From contig NZ_CP108054.1 of assembly GCF_036173125.1 (NCBI RefSeq), forward strand, positions 6,849,001 through 6,913,000: a stretch of DNA of 64,000 bases, read 5' to 3'. Origin of the DNA: Streptomyces sp. NBC_00286. GTDB taxonomy: Bacteria; Actinomycetota; Actinomycetes; Streptomycetales; Streptomycetaceae. Below are positions 1 to 10,328 of this stretch, one piece after another. The first letter of the stretch is position 1; the number at the start of each line of letters is the position of its first letter. The translations under genes were made by a program, and so were the position numbers. The notes beneath the pieces were generated by a model. It was not told where the DNA came from. It saw only the letters and a list, made by a program, of their open reading frames with translations, and ran no database searches.

Positions 1-222
1 ACGTTGCGCCCTGGCGACGTTCTGATGCTGTTCACGGACGGCTTGGTCGAGACGTCAGACCGGGACATCGCGGAGGGGATCGACCGGCTCACCGGGGAGG
101 CGGACCGGTATGTGGCCGGGGGGTTCCATGGGGCGGCGTGGCATTTGATCGAGGCGGTTGCGCGGGATGTGAACGATGACAGGGCTTTGCTGCTGATCTG
201 CCGGGAGGCGTCCGGCGGTTGA
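1..222 (+). CDS. SpoIIE/PP2C-type serine phosphatase, C-terminal end (partial)
   Basis: The gene is cut by the window start; only the last 73 codons are present. The residues DVLMLFTDGLVE near the beginning are the typical Asp-Gly-Leu metal-binding block of the SpoIIE/RsbU PP2C phosphatase fold, and DDRALLLICR near the end is the closing Asp-containing block. In Streptomyces such domains commonly sit at the C-terminus of multi-domain PAS/GAF regulators that act on anti-anti-sigma factors. What precedes the domain cannot be seen. The gene ends directly at a repeat island. Confidence 0.85.
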   Translation, partial: TLRPGDVLMLFTDGLVETSDRDIAEGIDRLTGEADRYVAGGFHGAAWHLIEAVARDVNDDRALLLICREASGG

Positions 223-600
223 GCGGGCGCCTCCGGCGGGTGGGCAGTTGGGTTCGTTGTCGGCTGACGGTCGGTTGTGGCTGGTCGCTCCCCCACTCTC
301 GAATTCGCTCGAGCGGGGGGACCCCCATCGCGGCGGAGCCGCAAATTGACACCGCCCCGCGGGGTGCCTCCGGCGGTTGGGCGGAATAGGGTTCGTTGTC
401 GGCTGCGGCGCCGTCGTGGCCGGTCGCGCCAGCCCCGCGGGGTGCCTCCGGCGGTTGGGCGGGTGCGGGTGCGTGGTGGTTGCTCGCGCAGTTCCCCGCG
501 GGGTGCCTCCGGCGGTTGGGCGGGTGCGGGTTGTGTGTGGCTGGTCGCGCCCACGCGGCGGAGCCGCAAATTGACACAGCCCCGCGCCCCTGGGGTGCGT
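223..600 (+). repeat. Intergenic repeat island A, left flank
   Basis: No gene. This stretch is built of short GC-rich modules in several copies: CCTCCGGCGGTTGGGCGG at about 386, 447 and 507, TTGGGTTCGTTGTCGGCTG-like blocks at about 248 and 389, GCGGCGGAGCCGCAAATTGA at about 332 and 554, and TCGCGCAGTTCCCCGCG near 484. The same modules lie in inverted orientation at 40446-40690, so this flank and the 150-nt element that follows form one composite unit present twice in the window. The island begins immediately after the stop codon of the upstream gene. Confidence 0.8.
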
Positions 601-750
601 GGTGGGTGCGGGGCCGCGGTCCGGTGCGTCAGCCCGTCGCCAACAGGGCATACGACCCGGTGCTGATACAGGGTTCTGGTGTGCCCAGACCGAAGCTAAG
701 CGACGGGCATACGACGCACCGGCCCACGTCCCCTCCCACCGGCGGGAAGC
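601..750 (+). repeat. 150-nt conserved structured element, copy A
   Basis: This stretch is 143/150 identical, without indels, to the reverse complement of 40296-40445. It has strong internal symmetry: 621-630 CCGGTGCGTC pairs with 713-722, 633-640 CCCGTCGC pairs with 700-707, and outer GGTGGG (601-606) pairs with CCCACC (735-740). The string GGGCATACGAC occurs twice inside (646-656 and 705-715), and a small hairpin TCTGG/CCAGA lies at 675-689. One of the seven differences (A738 to G in the other copy) keeps the outer helix as a G-U pair. It has no reading frame of coding character. Whether it acts as RNA or as DNA is unknown, and I do not recognise a named family. Confidence 0.8.
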
Positions 751-759
751 TGCCGGTTT

Positions 760-1130
760 CGTTGTGGCTGGCGAGCCTGGCGCCTGGTGAGTATCTCGGC
801 TGGGGGAGCGCCCCTTAAGGGGCGCGGGGAACTGCGCGACAAGCCACAACGAACCCGCAGCCGCACACGATCCCAACACCCCACCCCAGTAGGCGCCCCA
901 CCCACCCGCGGTGGGCGCGCGCGGACCCAACGACCCGCAGTGGGCGCCCCACCCACCCCTGAACCCACCCACCCGCCGGAGGCGCTGCACCCGCCCGCCG
1001 CAGGCGACCTCCAGCGGGAGGCAGGGGGCCTGGGGGCGGAGCCCCCAGTTTCGGGAAGGGGCGGGGCTGGGGAAAGGAACCTCTCTCGCCGCCGCGGACG
1101 AAATACCCCCGGGGCCGACCTGGGGTTTCC
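760..1130 (-). repeat. Composite intergenic repeat, minus orientation
   Basis: Read on the minus strand this stretch matches the islands at 18284-18484 and 39895-40145. It opens with CTTTCCCCAGCCCCGCCCCT, continues with GGGGGCTCCGCCCCCAGG and CCCCCTGCCTCC, then a G-rich tract, and ends with GCTTGTCGCGCAGTTCCCCG (821-840 read in reverse). There is no coding potential of Streptomyces type. The remainder up to the ABC transporter start at 1232 shows nothing recognisable. Confidence 0.7.
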
Positions 1131-1231
1131 CCCACCCCAACTCGGCGGTCGACCGCATGGTGAAGGCCGCCACCAAATCCGTAGCGTCGAGCCATCGACA
1201 GAGATCGGCGAGTCGGAAGGACGGACCCGGC

Positions 1232-2061
<830 letters not shown>

Positions 2062-2062
<1 letters not shown>

Positions 2063-4509
2063 TGTTCGTACCCAACGGCCTCGCCCGCGCAGCAGTCCGC
2101 TTCAAGCCAGCCGCATTCGTCGGCACGTTCGTCGCCCTGGCGATGGCCGCGCTGATCGTCTCGGCCTGCGGCATCCTCCTGGAGACGGGCCTGCGCGCCT
2201 CCGTCCCACCCGTCCGCTACCAGGACGCCCCCGTGGTCGCCGCCGCCGACCAACGCGCCCACCGCGTCACCGGCCACGGCGACAGCCGCGAGGACGACGC
2301 CGTACCGGTCCCGGACCGCGCCCGGCTGGACAACTCCCTGGTGGCGAAGGCCGGTTCGGTGCCCGGTGCGCGCCAGGCCGTCGCGGACGTCACCTTCCCC
2401 GTGCAGACGGGCGACGGCACACAGCTCACCGCCCACGGCTGGGGTTCCACCGCGTTCACCGGCGAGCGGCTGGCGGCGGGCCGGGCGCCGGAGGACGGTG
2501 AGGTCGTACTCGCGAAGGGCACGGTCGGCGAACGTGTCCGCCTCACCACCACCGACGGCCCGCGCACCTTCCGCGTCTCTGGCATTGCGAAACCCGAAGA
2601 ACAGGGGGAGGGGACCGTATGGTTCGCCGACTCCGAAGCCGTACGCATCTCCGGTCACCCCGGGCGTATAGACGCGATTGCCGTCCTGCCGAAGGACGGT
2701 GTGACGGCCGAGGCACTCAAAGCCCAGGTCGCGCGTGCCCTCGGGAACCGGGCCGAGGTCCACACCGGCGACAGCCGTGGCTCCGTCGAGGACTCCTCCC
2801 TCGCCGAGGCCGAGGAACTGCTCGTCGGGATCGGCGGGTCGTTCGGCGGAGTCGCGACGATGGTGGCCGTGTTCACGGCGGCGGGGACGGTGGCGCTGTC
2901 CGTCGCCCAGCGGGCCCGGGAGTTCGCGCTGTTGCGCGCGATCGGTACGACTCCGCGCCAGATCCGCCGGTCCATCGCCACCGAGACCCTGCTGGTCGCT
3001 CCTCTCGCCGGGCTCTTGGGCTGTCTGCCGGGTATCGGGCTGGCTCGTTGGTGGTTCGGGCAGCTCAAGGACAAGGGGGCGATTCCGGCGCCGGTGGAGC
3101 TGTCGGTGTCGTACATACCGTTGCTTACGGCCGTCGGCGGTGTGCTCGGCACCGCGCTGGTCGCCGGGTATATGGCGGCGCGTCGGCCGGCGCGGATCAA
3201 GCCGGGGCAGGCGCTCGCCGAGGCGTCCGTGGAGCGGCTGCGGATCGGCTGGATCCGTACGCCGCTGGGGATCGCGGCGGCCGTCGGCGGCTTCGTCTGC
3301 GCGGGCGTGTCCGCCTCGACGACCGGCGAGGACGCGGCCAACGCTGCGCTGGGCATCGTGATGCTGTTCATGCTGGCCGTGGCGCTGCTCGGCCCGCTGA
3401 TCGCGCGCCTCTGCGCCGCCTTGTTCGGTTTGCCGTTGCGTGGCGCGGGCGCCTCCGCCTCGCTGGCGGCCGCCAACGCCCGTACGAACGCCCGCCGACT
3501 GGCCTCCGCGATCACCCCGATCGTCCTGGCGATGGCCTTCTCCTCCGTGCTCGTCTTCATGCACACCAGCGAGGAGCGGGTCACACAGGAGCAGCAGCGG
3601 GCCGGCACCGTGGCCGACCACATCGTGACCTCGGAGGCGGGGCTGACACCGGGCGCGGTACGGCAGGCCGCCCGCGCGCCCGAAGTCACTGCCGCCGTCG
3701 GACTGTTGAAGACCGGCGTCCTCCTCCCGGCGAACGGGTACCTTCAGCAGGCCTCCGCCCAGGGCGTCATGGGGTCGGGGCGGGACCTGGCCCGCGTACA
3801 GGATTTGAAGGTGGAGAAGGGTGCGTTGTCGCTGGAGCGGGGGCAGGTCGCGATGGACGCCTCGCTGGCCCGTGACGCAGGCGTCGGCGTCGGCGAGCGT
3901 GTCGAGCTGCGGCTGCCCGACGGTACGAAGGTGAGGCCGACGGTCGTGGCGACGTACGGCCGCGGTATGGGGCTGTCCCAAGTGACCTTCAGCCACGCGG
4001 ACTTGGCGCGGCATGTCAGCTCCGCCTTTGCCACCGAACTCTGGACGAAGGGCGGCAGCGCGGCCGGGCTGGAGAAGTTCGGCACGGTCACGGACCGCGG
4101 TGGCCACCACGCCGCCCAGTCCCTCGACAGCGAGCTGAACGCCTGGGCCAACACCGTCATGGCCGCCGTCCTCGGTGGCTTCGCGGCCGTCGCCGCCGTC
4201 AACACGCTGGTGATGACGGTCCTCGATCGCCGCCGCGAACTGGGCACCCTGCGGCTCATCGGCTCCACCCGCCGCCAGGTGCTGAACATGATCCACTGGG
4301 AGGCCCTGCTCGTCACGCTCGCGGGCCTCGTCCTCGGTACGGGCATCGCGCTCGCCACGCTCGTCCCGATGATGAAGGGGCTGACGGGGCAGTCGCCGTA
4401 CATACCGCCGCTGCTGTACGGCTCGCTCGCCGCGACCGTGCTCGTGACCGGTCTGGCGGCGGCGTCGGTACCCGCCAGGTCGGCGCTGCGCGGGACACTC
4501 GACGCATGA
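2062..4509 (+). CDS. ABC transporter permease, FtsX/MacB type
   Basis: An 815-residue integral membrane protein, partner of the preceding ATPase. One TM helix lies near residues 15-38, followed by a large extracytoplasmic domain. A first FtsX-like membrane domain spans about residues 265-380, a central cluster of helices lies at about 400-470, a second extracytoplasmic region follows, and a second FtsX domain lies at about 690-805. This is the usual Streptomyces fused two-FtsX-domain architecture. A GTG directly before the ATG (2059) would give one extra residue; the TGATG overlap favours the ATG. The 3' end overlaps the following HD gene by 4 nt. Confidence 0.92.
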
Positions 4510-4961
4510 CCGAGAAAGCGCTGCTGAGCCTCACCGAAGTCGAAGCCATCGCCCGTAACGCGCACGCCGCCCAGACCGACAAGGCGGGCCGACCGTACGC
4601 CGAGCACCTCCAGGCGGTGGCCGAAGGGGTACGGGCCCGGGGCGGCGACGACGAACAGATCGCCGCCGCCTGGCTGCACGACACCATCGAGGACGAGGTC
4701 CTCTCGGAGGACTGGCTGCTGCACGAGGCCGCGCTGACCAGGCGCACCAAGGACATCGTGCTGGCCCTCACCAAGCGCCCCGGCGAGCCCCCGGAGTCGT
4801 ACGCAGAACGCATCCTGGCGACCCCGGGAGCCCTCCTGGTCAAGGAATCCGACCTGGCCCACAACGCGAATCCGGCCAGGCTGGCGGCCCTGGACGAGCC
4901 CACGCGGACGCGACTGGAGGAGAAGTACGCGAGGATGCGCGAACTCTTGGGCCTGGCCTAG
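4506..4961 (+). CDS. HD-domain metal-dependent hydrolase
   Basis: A 151-residue stand-alone HD-domain protein. The early AHAAQTDKAGRPYAEHL block, the catalytic WLHDTIED motif and the later KESDLAHNANPARL segment match the (p)ppGpp hydrolase half of Rel/SpoT and the small MESH1-type hydrolases, so a small nucleotide-hydrolase role is plausible but not proven. The ATG overlaps the permease stop (ATGA), which makes it the third gene of the ABC operon. It ends 14 nt from the convergent acyltransferase gene, with no obvious terminator between. Confidence 0.85.
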   Translation: MTEKALLSLTEVEAIARNAHAAQTDKAGRPYAEHLQAVAEGVRARGGDDEQIAAAWLHDTIEDEVLSEDWLLHEAALTRRTKDIVLALTKRPGEPPESYAERILATPGALLVKESDLAHNANPARLAALDEPTRTRLEEKYARMRELLGLA

Positions 4962-4975
4962 GACTTGGGTCTCGA

Positions 4976-6151
4976 CTACGACTTGCCCCGGTCGCGGGCC
5001 AGCTCCGTCGCGTCCCGCTTGAACGCCCACTCCATCTTCGGCTCCATCGCGAAGCGGAAGGCGCGCTGGATGGGCGGGGTGCACAGCAGGGTGACCACGG
5101 CGGCGGCGACCAGGGTGACGAAGATCTCGCCGAGCGGCTCATGCAGCCACTCGTAGTCGAACCAGCCCCAGAAACGGCCGCCCTTGACCAGGAAACCGTG
5201 CAGCAGATAGCCGTACAGCGTCCCCGCGCCGAGCACCGTGAACCACATCTTGCGACGCGGCACCCAGGAGAAGAAGCAGGCCGTGAGGACCATCGAGCAG
5301 CCGAACAGCGCGAGCGTCATCACGACACCGGCCCACCACGGCGTGCCCAACTCCTGGGCACTGTCCCGGTGGTAGAACCACGCCGACGTCATGCGCGGAG
5401 CCGCCCAGTACGCCACGACCAGCGCCGCCGCGAACACCGGCACCGACAGGATCCGGACCTCTCGGCGCCGCATCAACTGGAAGTGCTCGGGCTTCATGAA
5501 CAGGCCGATGACGAAGAACGGCAGGAACTGCAGCACACGTTGCAGATCCAGGTCGTCACCGATGTCCGGCGAGACCGAGGCGAGCACCGCGATGGCGAGC
5601 GCGAGCGGCACCGGCCAGCGCACGACCTTCCACAGGGGGGTCGTCAGCCGCCATACGAACAGCGCGACCAGGAACCAGGTGAGGTACCAGGGGTCGAGCA
5701 GGCTGACCGGATGGCCCGGATCGTCGTCCGCCACCTTCTTGAAGACGGAGTACGCGGCTTCGAAGAGGACGTACGGCACGGCGATGCCCGTCACCAGCCG
5801 CTGGAGCCGGTCGGCACGCATGTCGAAACTGCGCGAGAAGTAGCCGGAGATGAGGATGAACGCCGGCATGTGGAAGGTGTAGACGACCATGTAGAGCGCC
5901 TCGGCGCTGCGGCTGTGTTCCGTCAGCGGTTGCCAGGCGTGGCCCATCGCGACGAGCACGATGGCCAGGTACTTGGCGTTGTCGAAGAACGCGTCGCGTT
6001 GCTTGGCCGGCTTGGCCTGAGGCCCGGCAGGAGCGGTGTCCGTCTGCGGGCTGTCGCGGGTTCGAGGGCTCGGCATCGCGGACAGCGACGATTCCTCCGT
6101 CGGCGGGAGCGGTGCCCTCTGTTGGCCGTGTGGGCGGAGCGAGTTCGTCAC
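4976..6151 (-). CDS. Acyltransferase 3 family membrane protein
   Basis: A polytopic membrane O-acyltransferase of about 391 residues. The motif DNAKYLAIVLVAMGHAW marks the conserved N-terminal Asn-His region of acyltransferase-3 proteins, followed by about ten hydrophobic segments and a basic C-terminus. These enzymes transfer acyl groups to sugars or cell-surface polymers; the substrate here is unknown. GTG at 6151 is preceded by GGGAGGG with only 3 nt spacing. An upstream ATG (6202) has no ribosome-binding site, and a downstream ATG remains possible, so the N-terminus is uncertain. The leader is Pro/Ser-rich and not a signal peptide. Confidence 0.85.
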   Translation of the reverse strand: MTNSLRPHGQQRAPLPPTEESSLSAMPSPRTRDSPQTDTAPAGPQAKPAKQRDAFFDNAKYLAIVLVAMGHAWQPLTEHSRSAEALYMVVYTFHMPAFILISGYFSRSFDMRADRLQRLVTGIAVPYVLFEAAYSVFKKVADDDPGHPVSLLDPWYLTWFLVALFVWRLTTPLWKVVRWPVPLALAIAVLASVSPDIGDDLDLQRVLQFLPFFVIGLFMKPEHFQLMRRREVRILSVPVFAAALVVAYWAAPRMTSAWFYHRDSAQELGTPWWAGVVMTLALFGCSMVLTACFFSWVPRRKMWFTVLGAGTLYGYLLHGFLVKGGRFWGWFDYEWLHEPLGEIFVTLVAAAVVTLLCTPPIQRAFRFAMEPKMEWAFKRDATELARDRGKS

Positions 6152-6817
6152 AGACCCTCCCACCAGGAGCTGGGGGAGAGGATCCGGGACCTCACTGCGC
6201 ATGCGGGGGACGAGGCAGCGGTGAACATCTGAGGCACCCTAGCGTTGCCGGTGCGTTTTCGTAAAACCCTCCTCGTCATTCCTGCTTAACCCCCGCTTAT
6301 CCCGCTGAGCACGGGGGATTTGAAGAACGGAGAGGGAAGCGAGGTGAAGTCGACTTGGTGATGCGGAGATCGGCTCGGAGGTCGACTGCTGTAACACGTA
6401 CGTCTGTTACGTACCCCTTCATCCCGACTAAATGGTGCATAACATCCGCAGGCGACTCTGGTGAAATGTCCGCTGATCGGCGTTTGTTGACACCCTCTCC
6501 GAGCCGCTGGCCGGCCTCCTGCTGTGCCCGCGGCAACAATTCGAATAATCTGCGAGCAGGATGGGTGGGCACGGCAATCACCCTCCTGAATTCGGCGTGC
6601 GGGACACTCCGCGAATTGCCGTACGTGGCACCGCCGTTCATGGCCGCCGGAGAGCGCCGGGCGGGTACGGATTGTGCAGGTACGGCGAGAACCATGGCCG
6701 ATGATGCCCCACCTCCCGCATAGGCCGGGCCTGTTGGTGGCACGATGGTTCTGCGGGGGTGTGCGGGGTGGCACCCTCGGGCCGGGAGAGCGGACCGACC
6801 GTAGGGTGTGATCAGTT
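6152..6817. other. Intergenic region between divergent genes
   Basis: No convincing gene in 666 nt. Short open frames here contain rare TTA codons and lack G/C third-position bias. Base composition is clearly less GC-rich than its surroundings. It is the shared promoter region of the acyltransferase (minus) and the small membrane protein (plus). It contains the operator-like repeat at 6391-6410. Confidence 0.6.
6391..6410. promoter_or_regulatory. Operator-like inverted repeat GTAACA-N8-TGTTAC
   Basis: Perfect 6-bp arms around an 8-bp centre that is itself nearly palindromic (CGTACGTC). It lies in the divergent promoter region, and its dyad symmetry suggests a dimeric regulator. I do not recognise the regulator. 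Confidence 0.4.
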
Positions 6818-7012
6818 GTGGCCATTTCGCTATCAGTTGTGTTGCTGTTGGCGATCGTCCTCGTGGTGTTGATCCGGGGAGGATCCATCAAGCCGGGTCC
6901 GGCGATCGTCGCCGTACTGTTCGGCTTCTTCCTGGCCTCGACGGGCATGGCCGACGACATCCAGCGCTTCCTCAACTCGATAGCGGAGACCCTCAACGAG
7001 ATCCAGTTCTGA
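6818..7012 (+). CDS. Small conserved membrane protein
   Basis: 64 residues with a GTG start. Two hydrophobic helices cover residues 3-20 and 28-42, joined by RGGSIKPG, followed by an amphipathic acidic tail. It is predicted to sit in the cytoplasmic membrane with a short cytoplasmic C-terminus. A TAGGGT hexamer lies at 6802-6807, 10 nt before the start, and no Shine-Dalgarno sequence is visible, so the mRNA may be nearly leaderless. Function unknown. Confidence 0.75.
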   Translation: MAISLSVVLLLAIVLVVLIRGGSIKPGPAIVAVLFGFFLASTGMADDIQRFLNSIAETLNEIQF

Positions 7013-7126
7013 GCGAGCTGAGCACGTACTGCTCCCGGCGCCCCTGCACGAGGCCCCGGTCCGCGAGTACGCCAGCTCCGCGAGCCATCGCGGACCGCTC
7101 CCGCACGCGCTCGACGCCGAAAACGC

Positions 7127-7170
7127 CTCAGGGCCAGGTCAGAGGATGTGACCTCTGACCTGGCCCTGAG
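7127..7170 (-). terminator. Terminator hairpin after tRNA-Gly
   Basis: CTCAGGGCCAGGTCAGAGG (7127-7145) and its exact complement (7152-7170) form a 19-bp perfect stem with a 6-nt loop, 5 nt beyond the tRNA 3' end. There is no T-run, as is common in Streptomyces. Confidence 0.8.
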
Positions 7171-7175
7171 CCGTA

Positions 7176-7249
7176 TGGAGCGGGCGACGGGAATCGAACC
7201 CGCGTAGCCAGTTTGGAAGACTGGGGCTCTACCATTGAGCTACGCCCGC
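7176..7249 (-). tRNA. tRNA-Gly (anticodon TCC)
   Basis: On the minus strand the acceptor arms GCGGGCG (7249-7243) and CGCCCGC (7186-7180) pair. The anticodon loop CTTCCAA gives TCC, reading GGA/GGG codons. The T-arm GGTTCGATTCC is canonical, and discriminator T followed by an encoded CCA ends the gene. It is 71 nt without CCA, normal for tRNA-Gly. Confidence 0.95.
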
Positions 7250-7402
7250 ACGGGACGCGCCGCAGGTCAGTGGACGCGCGGCACTGGAGCATCGTAGCGG
7301 GTGGCACCCTTCATCGCACATCCCGTTCCGCGGCCCCTCAGGCGCCCGGGAAATGCGGGAGCCGTGGTGTCGGTGGGCATGTACCCTACGTGTCGCACCG
7401 AA

Positions 7403-7479
7403 CGGGGTGTGGCGCAGCTTGGTAGCGCGTCCGCTTTGGGAGCGGAAGGCCGTGGGTTCAAATCCCGCCACCCCGACCA
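7403..7479 (+). tRNA. tRNA-Pro (anticodon TGG)
   Basis: Acceptor CGGGGTG (7403-7409) pairs with CACCCCG (7469-7475). The anticodon loop TTTGGGA gives TGG. The T-arm GGTTCAAATCC is canonical, discriminator A is followed by an encoded CCA. It points toward the tig gene. Confidence 0.95.
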
Positions 7480-7724
7480 CCAGCAGGGACCCGGTGACCA
7501 CCAGCGGGGACCCGGTCCGGAACCCGACCGGGCTCCCCGGGACCCGTGGCACCGGAAGCTCGCCTTTTGGGGCGTGTACCGCCTGCGGCTACTATGCAAA
7601 TTGCGCGCCCGTATGTCTGCACTGTTACGTCTCACAAGGGCCGCGAATCCGCTGAGGCACCCGCCGCATCCGGCAGAGGTCGACAGCAGAACCCCAAGAA
7701 GTCAGCCATCAAGGAGACCGAACC

Positions 7725-9131
7725 GTGAAGAGCGCCGTGGAGACCCTGAACCCGACCCGGGTTCGGCTCACTGTCGAGGTGCCCTTCGAGGAGCTCAAGG
7801 ACAGCCTCGACGCGGCGTACAAGAAGATCAACCAGCAGGTCACGGTGAAGGGGTTCCGGAAGGGCAAGATTCCGGCGCGCGTCATCGACCAGCGGTTCGG
7901 CCGCGGTGCGGTTCTGGAGGAGGCGGTCAACGACGCGCTTCCGAAGTTCTACACCGACGCGGTCAACAACGCCGAGCTGAACGTGCTCGGCCAGCCCGAG
8001 GTCGACATCACGGAGCTGAAGGACGGCGAGACGCTGAACTTCACCGCCGAGGTCGACATCCGCCCGGCCATCGAGATCCCGGACTACTCCGGCATCGAGG
8101 TCGAGGTCGACGCCGTCGAGGTCAGCGAGGAGGACGTCGACAAGGCCGTCGAGGAGCTGCGTGAGCGCTTCGCCTCCACCACGCCGGTCGAGCGCGCCGC
8201 CGAGGACGGCGACGTCGTGACGATCGACCTGGAGGCCAAGGTCGACGGCGAGGTCCTGGAGGACGGCGTCGCGAACGGCGTCTCCTACACCATCGGCTCC
8301 GGTGAACTGCTGGACGGCATCGACGACGCCGTGAAGGGCCTGGAGGCCGGTGGCGAGGCCACCTTCACCTCCGAGCTCAAGGGCGGCTCGGCGGCCGGCA
8401 AGGAGGCCGAGGTCTCCGTCAAGGTCACCCAGGTCGCCGCGCGCGAGCTCCCCGAACTGGACGACGACTTCGCTCAGCTCGCCTCCGAGTTCGACACCCT
8501 GGAGGAGCTGCGGGCGGACAGCCGTAAGCGCCTCGAGAACATGAAGCAGTACGACCAGGCCACGCAGGCCCAGGAGCGCGTCCTGGAGAAGCTGCTCGAG
8601 CTGGTCGAGGTGCCCGTCCCGGAGAAGCTCCTCGAGGACGAGATCAACACCCGTAAGCACAACCTCGAGCACCACCAGCTCGGCCAGATGGGCCTCGACC
8701 TGCCGCAGTACCTGGAGATCCAGGGCAAGACGGCCGAGGAGTTCGACACCGAGACGCGCGAGGCCGCGGTCAAGGGCATCAAGACCCAGTTCGTCCTCGA
8801 CGAGCTGGTCAACAAGGAGAAGCTGAACGTCAACCAGGAGGAGCTCACCGAGCACCTCATGCGTCGCGCGGCTTCCTCCGGCATGTCCCCCGACCAGTTC
8901 GCCCAGGCCGTCGTCGAGGGCGGCCAGGTCCCGATGCTCGTCGGCGAGGTCGCCCGCGGCAAGGCCCTCGCGGTCGTCGTAGAGGCCGCCACCGTCAAGG
9001 ACACGAACGGCGAGCTCGTGGACCTGGACGACGAGGAGGACGAGGTCTCTGCCGAGGGCTCGGCCGAGGAGACCCCCGCGGAGGGCTCCACCGAGGCCAC
9101 TGAGGCCCCCGAGGAGAAGCCTGAGGCCTGA
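7725..9131 (+). CDS. tig: Trigger factor (ribosome-associated chaperone)
   Basis: A 468-residue chaperone that binds the ribosomal exit tunnel and folds nascent chains. The N-terminal ribosome-binding signature GFRKGKIP (about residues 44-51) is present, followed by an FKBP-type PPIase domain (about 150-240) and a helical C-terminal domain. An acidic low-complexity tail of about 40 residues closes the protein, typical of actinobacterial trigger factors. GTG at 7725 has AAGGAGA about 9 nt upstream. It lies upstream of clpP1P2 but is separated by a strong terminator and a repeat island, so it is probably its own transcription unit. Confidence 0.97.
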   Translation: MKSAVETLNPTRVRLTVEVPFEELKDSLDAAYKKINQQVTVKGFRKGKIPARVIDQRFGRGAVLEEAVNDALPKFYTDAVNNAELNVLGQPEVDITELKDGETLNFTAEVDIRPAIEIPDYSGIEVEVDAVEVSEEDVDKAVEELRERFASTTPVERAAEDGDVVTIDLEAKVDGEVLEDGVANGVSYTIGSGELLDGIDDAVKGLEAGGEATFTSELKGGSAAGKEAEVSVKVTQVAARELPELDDDFAQLASEFDTLEELRADSRKRLENMKQYDQATQAQERVLEKLLELVEVPVPEKLLEDEINTRKHNLEHHQLGQMGLDLPQYLEIQGKTAEEFDTETREAAVKGIKTQFVLDELVNKEKLNVNQEELTEHLMRRAASSGMSPDQFAQAVVEGGQVPMLVGEVARGKALAVVVEAATVKDTNGELVDLDDEEDEVSAEGSAEETPAEGSTEATEAPEEKPEA

Positions 9132-9150
9132 TCGCCTCGCTGCACCTCCA

Positions 9151-9186
9151 GCAGGCCCCGGACCGCACAAGCGGTCCGGGGCCTGC
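9151..9186 (+). terminator. Terminator after tig
   Basis: GCAGGCCCCGGACCGC and its perfect complement (16 bp) flank an ACAA loop 20 nt after the tig stop codon. There is no T-tract. Confidence 0.85.
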
Positions 9187-9199
9187 TGCGCCACGCCCA

Positions 9200-9370
9200 G
9201 GGCAGCACCCCGAAGGGGCGCGGGGCTGTGACATGTGCGGCTCCGCCGCGTGGGCGCGCTCAGCCCCCAAGACCCGCAGGCGCGTCTGCGACGGGCTGTG
9301 CATCGGCGGGTGCGGCTTGTTGTGGGCTGGTCGCGCAGTTCCCCGCGCCCCTGGCGGGGTCCGCCCCTGG
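9200..9370 (+). repeat. Dispersed intergenic repeat modules between tig and clpP1
   Basis: Contains TGCGGCTCCGCCGCGTGGG (about 9236) and CTGGTCGCGCAGTTCCCCG (about 9327), the same modules as in the islands at 223, 18284, 22290, 39895 and 44863, in the orientation of the upstream gene. Not coding. Confidence 0.7.
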
Positions 9371-9416
9371 CGGGGCGCACCGCGCCAAAAACCCTGCGCA
9401 ACCAGCGGAGCGCATG

Positions 9417-9430
9417 CGCTCACAGCGAAC
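9417..9430 (-). promoter_or_regulatory. ClgR operator upstream of clpP1P2
   Basis: On the minus strand the site reads GTTCGC-TGTGA-GCG, an exact match to the GTTCGC-N5-GCG motif established for the Streptomyces regulator ClgR, which activates clpP1P2, clpC1 and lon. A TAGGGT -10-like hexamer follows at 9469-9474, which would place the start of transcription just before 9485 and upstream of the clpP1 start at 9576. Confidence 0.8.
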
Positions 9431-9575
9431 AGTCAGCTCCTCGGGATTCCCCGAAGGGACCCGCGCGTTAGGGTCCATGAGTACGAGGGCAGGGGAGTCC
9501 CCGAAACTGCCCAGCCCCCGGCAGGGACTACGTAAGACGGCCCCGGCGCCGTCGTTTAGACGAGCAGGTGGATAC

Positions 9576-10196
9576 GTGACGAATCTGATGCCTTCAGCCG
9601 CCGGCGAGCCCTCCATCGGTGGTGGCCTCGGCGACCAGGTCTACAACCGGCTGCTCGGTGAGCGAATCATCTTCCTCGGCCAGCCGGTCGACGACGACAT
9701 CGCGAACAAGATCACCGCACAGCTGCTGCTCCTTGCCGCCGACCCGGACAAGGACATCTTCCTGTACATCAACAGCCCCGGCGGATCGATCACGGCCGGC
9801 ATGGCGATCTACGACACCATGCAGTACATCCAGAACGACGTGGTGACCATTGCCATGGGCATGGCGGCCTCCATGGGCCAGTTCCTGCTGAGCGCGGGCA
9901 CCCCGGGCAAGCGTTTCGCCCTGCCGAATGCCGAGATCCTGATCCACCAGCCCTCGGCCGGCCTCGCCGGTTCCGCGTCGGACATCAAGATCCACGCCGA
10001 GCGGCTGCTGCACACCAAGAAGCGGATGGCGGAGCTGACCGCCTTCCACACCGGCCAGACCGTGGAGCAGATCACTCGCGACTCGGACCGTGACCGCTGG
10101 TTCGACCCGATCGAGGCCAAGGAATACGGCCTGATCGACGACATCATGCCCACCGCTGCCGGTATGCCGGGCGGCGGAGGCACCGGAGCGGCCTAG
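9576..10196 (+). CDS. clpP1: ATP-dependent Clp protease proteolytic subunit ClpP1
   Basis: A 206-residue serine peptidase that forms the heptameric Clp chamber together with ClpP2. The catalytic Ser99 is in GMAASMGQ, His124 in ILIHQP and Asp173 in DRDRW. GTG at 9576 is chosen because AGGTGG lies 5 nt upstream. An in-frame ATG at 9477 would start before the likely transcription start and add 33 residues of non-ClpP sequence. The gene is followed at 132 nt by clpP2 and then clpX, the classical actinobacterial protease locus. A ClgR operator upstream indicates induction by that activator. Confidence 0.95.
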   Translation: MTNLMPSAAGEPSIGGGLGDQVYNRLLGERIIFLGQPVDDDIANKITAQLLLLAADPDKDIFLYINSPGGSITAGMAIYDTMQYIQNDVVTIAMGMAASMGQFLLSAGTPGKRFALPNAEILIHQPSAGLAGSASDIKIHAERLLHTKKRMAELTAFHTGQTVEQITRDSDRDRWFDPIEAKEYGLIDDIMPTAAGMPGGGGTGAA

Positions 10197-10328
10197 CCCG
10201 GCACGCGCCCACGGCTGGTACGGCATGCGCCCACGGGCAGCCCGTACGCGGCCGGGGCGCAGCCGGCGTAAGCCTTCCGAGCCCCCAGCCGACCGCCTCA
10301 GCTCTTTATCAGGCTCCCAGGAGACACA

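Noticed and set aside
601..750. Element as part of an insertion sequence or transposon end
   Set aside because: No transposase frame or target-site duplication is visible near either copy.
6297..6743. Possible 120-150-codon genes on either strand of 6286-6996
   Set aside because: They use rare TTA and AGA codons, lack third-position GC bias and have no ribosome-binding sites; the region behaves as a promoter region.
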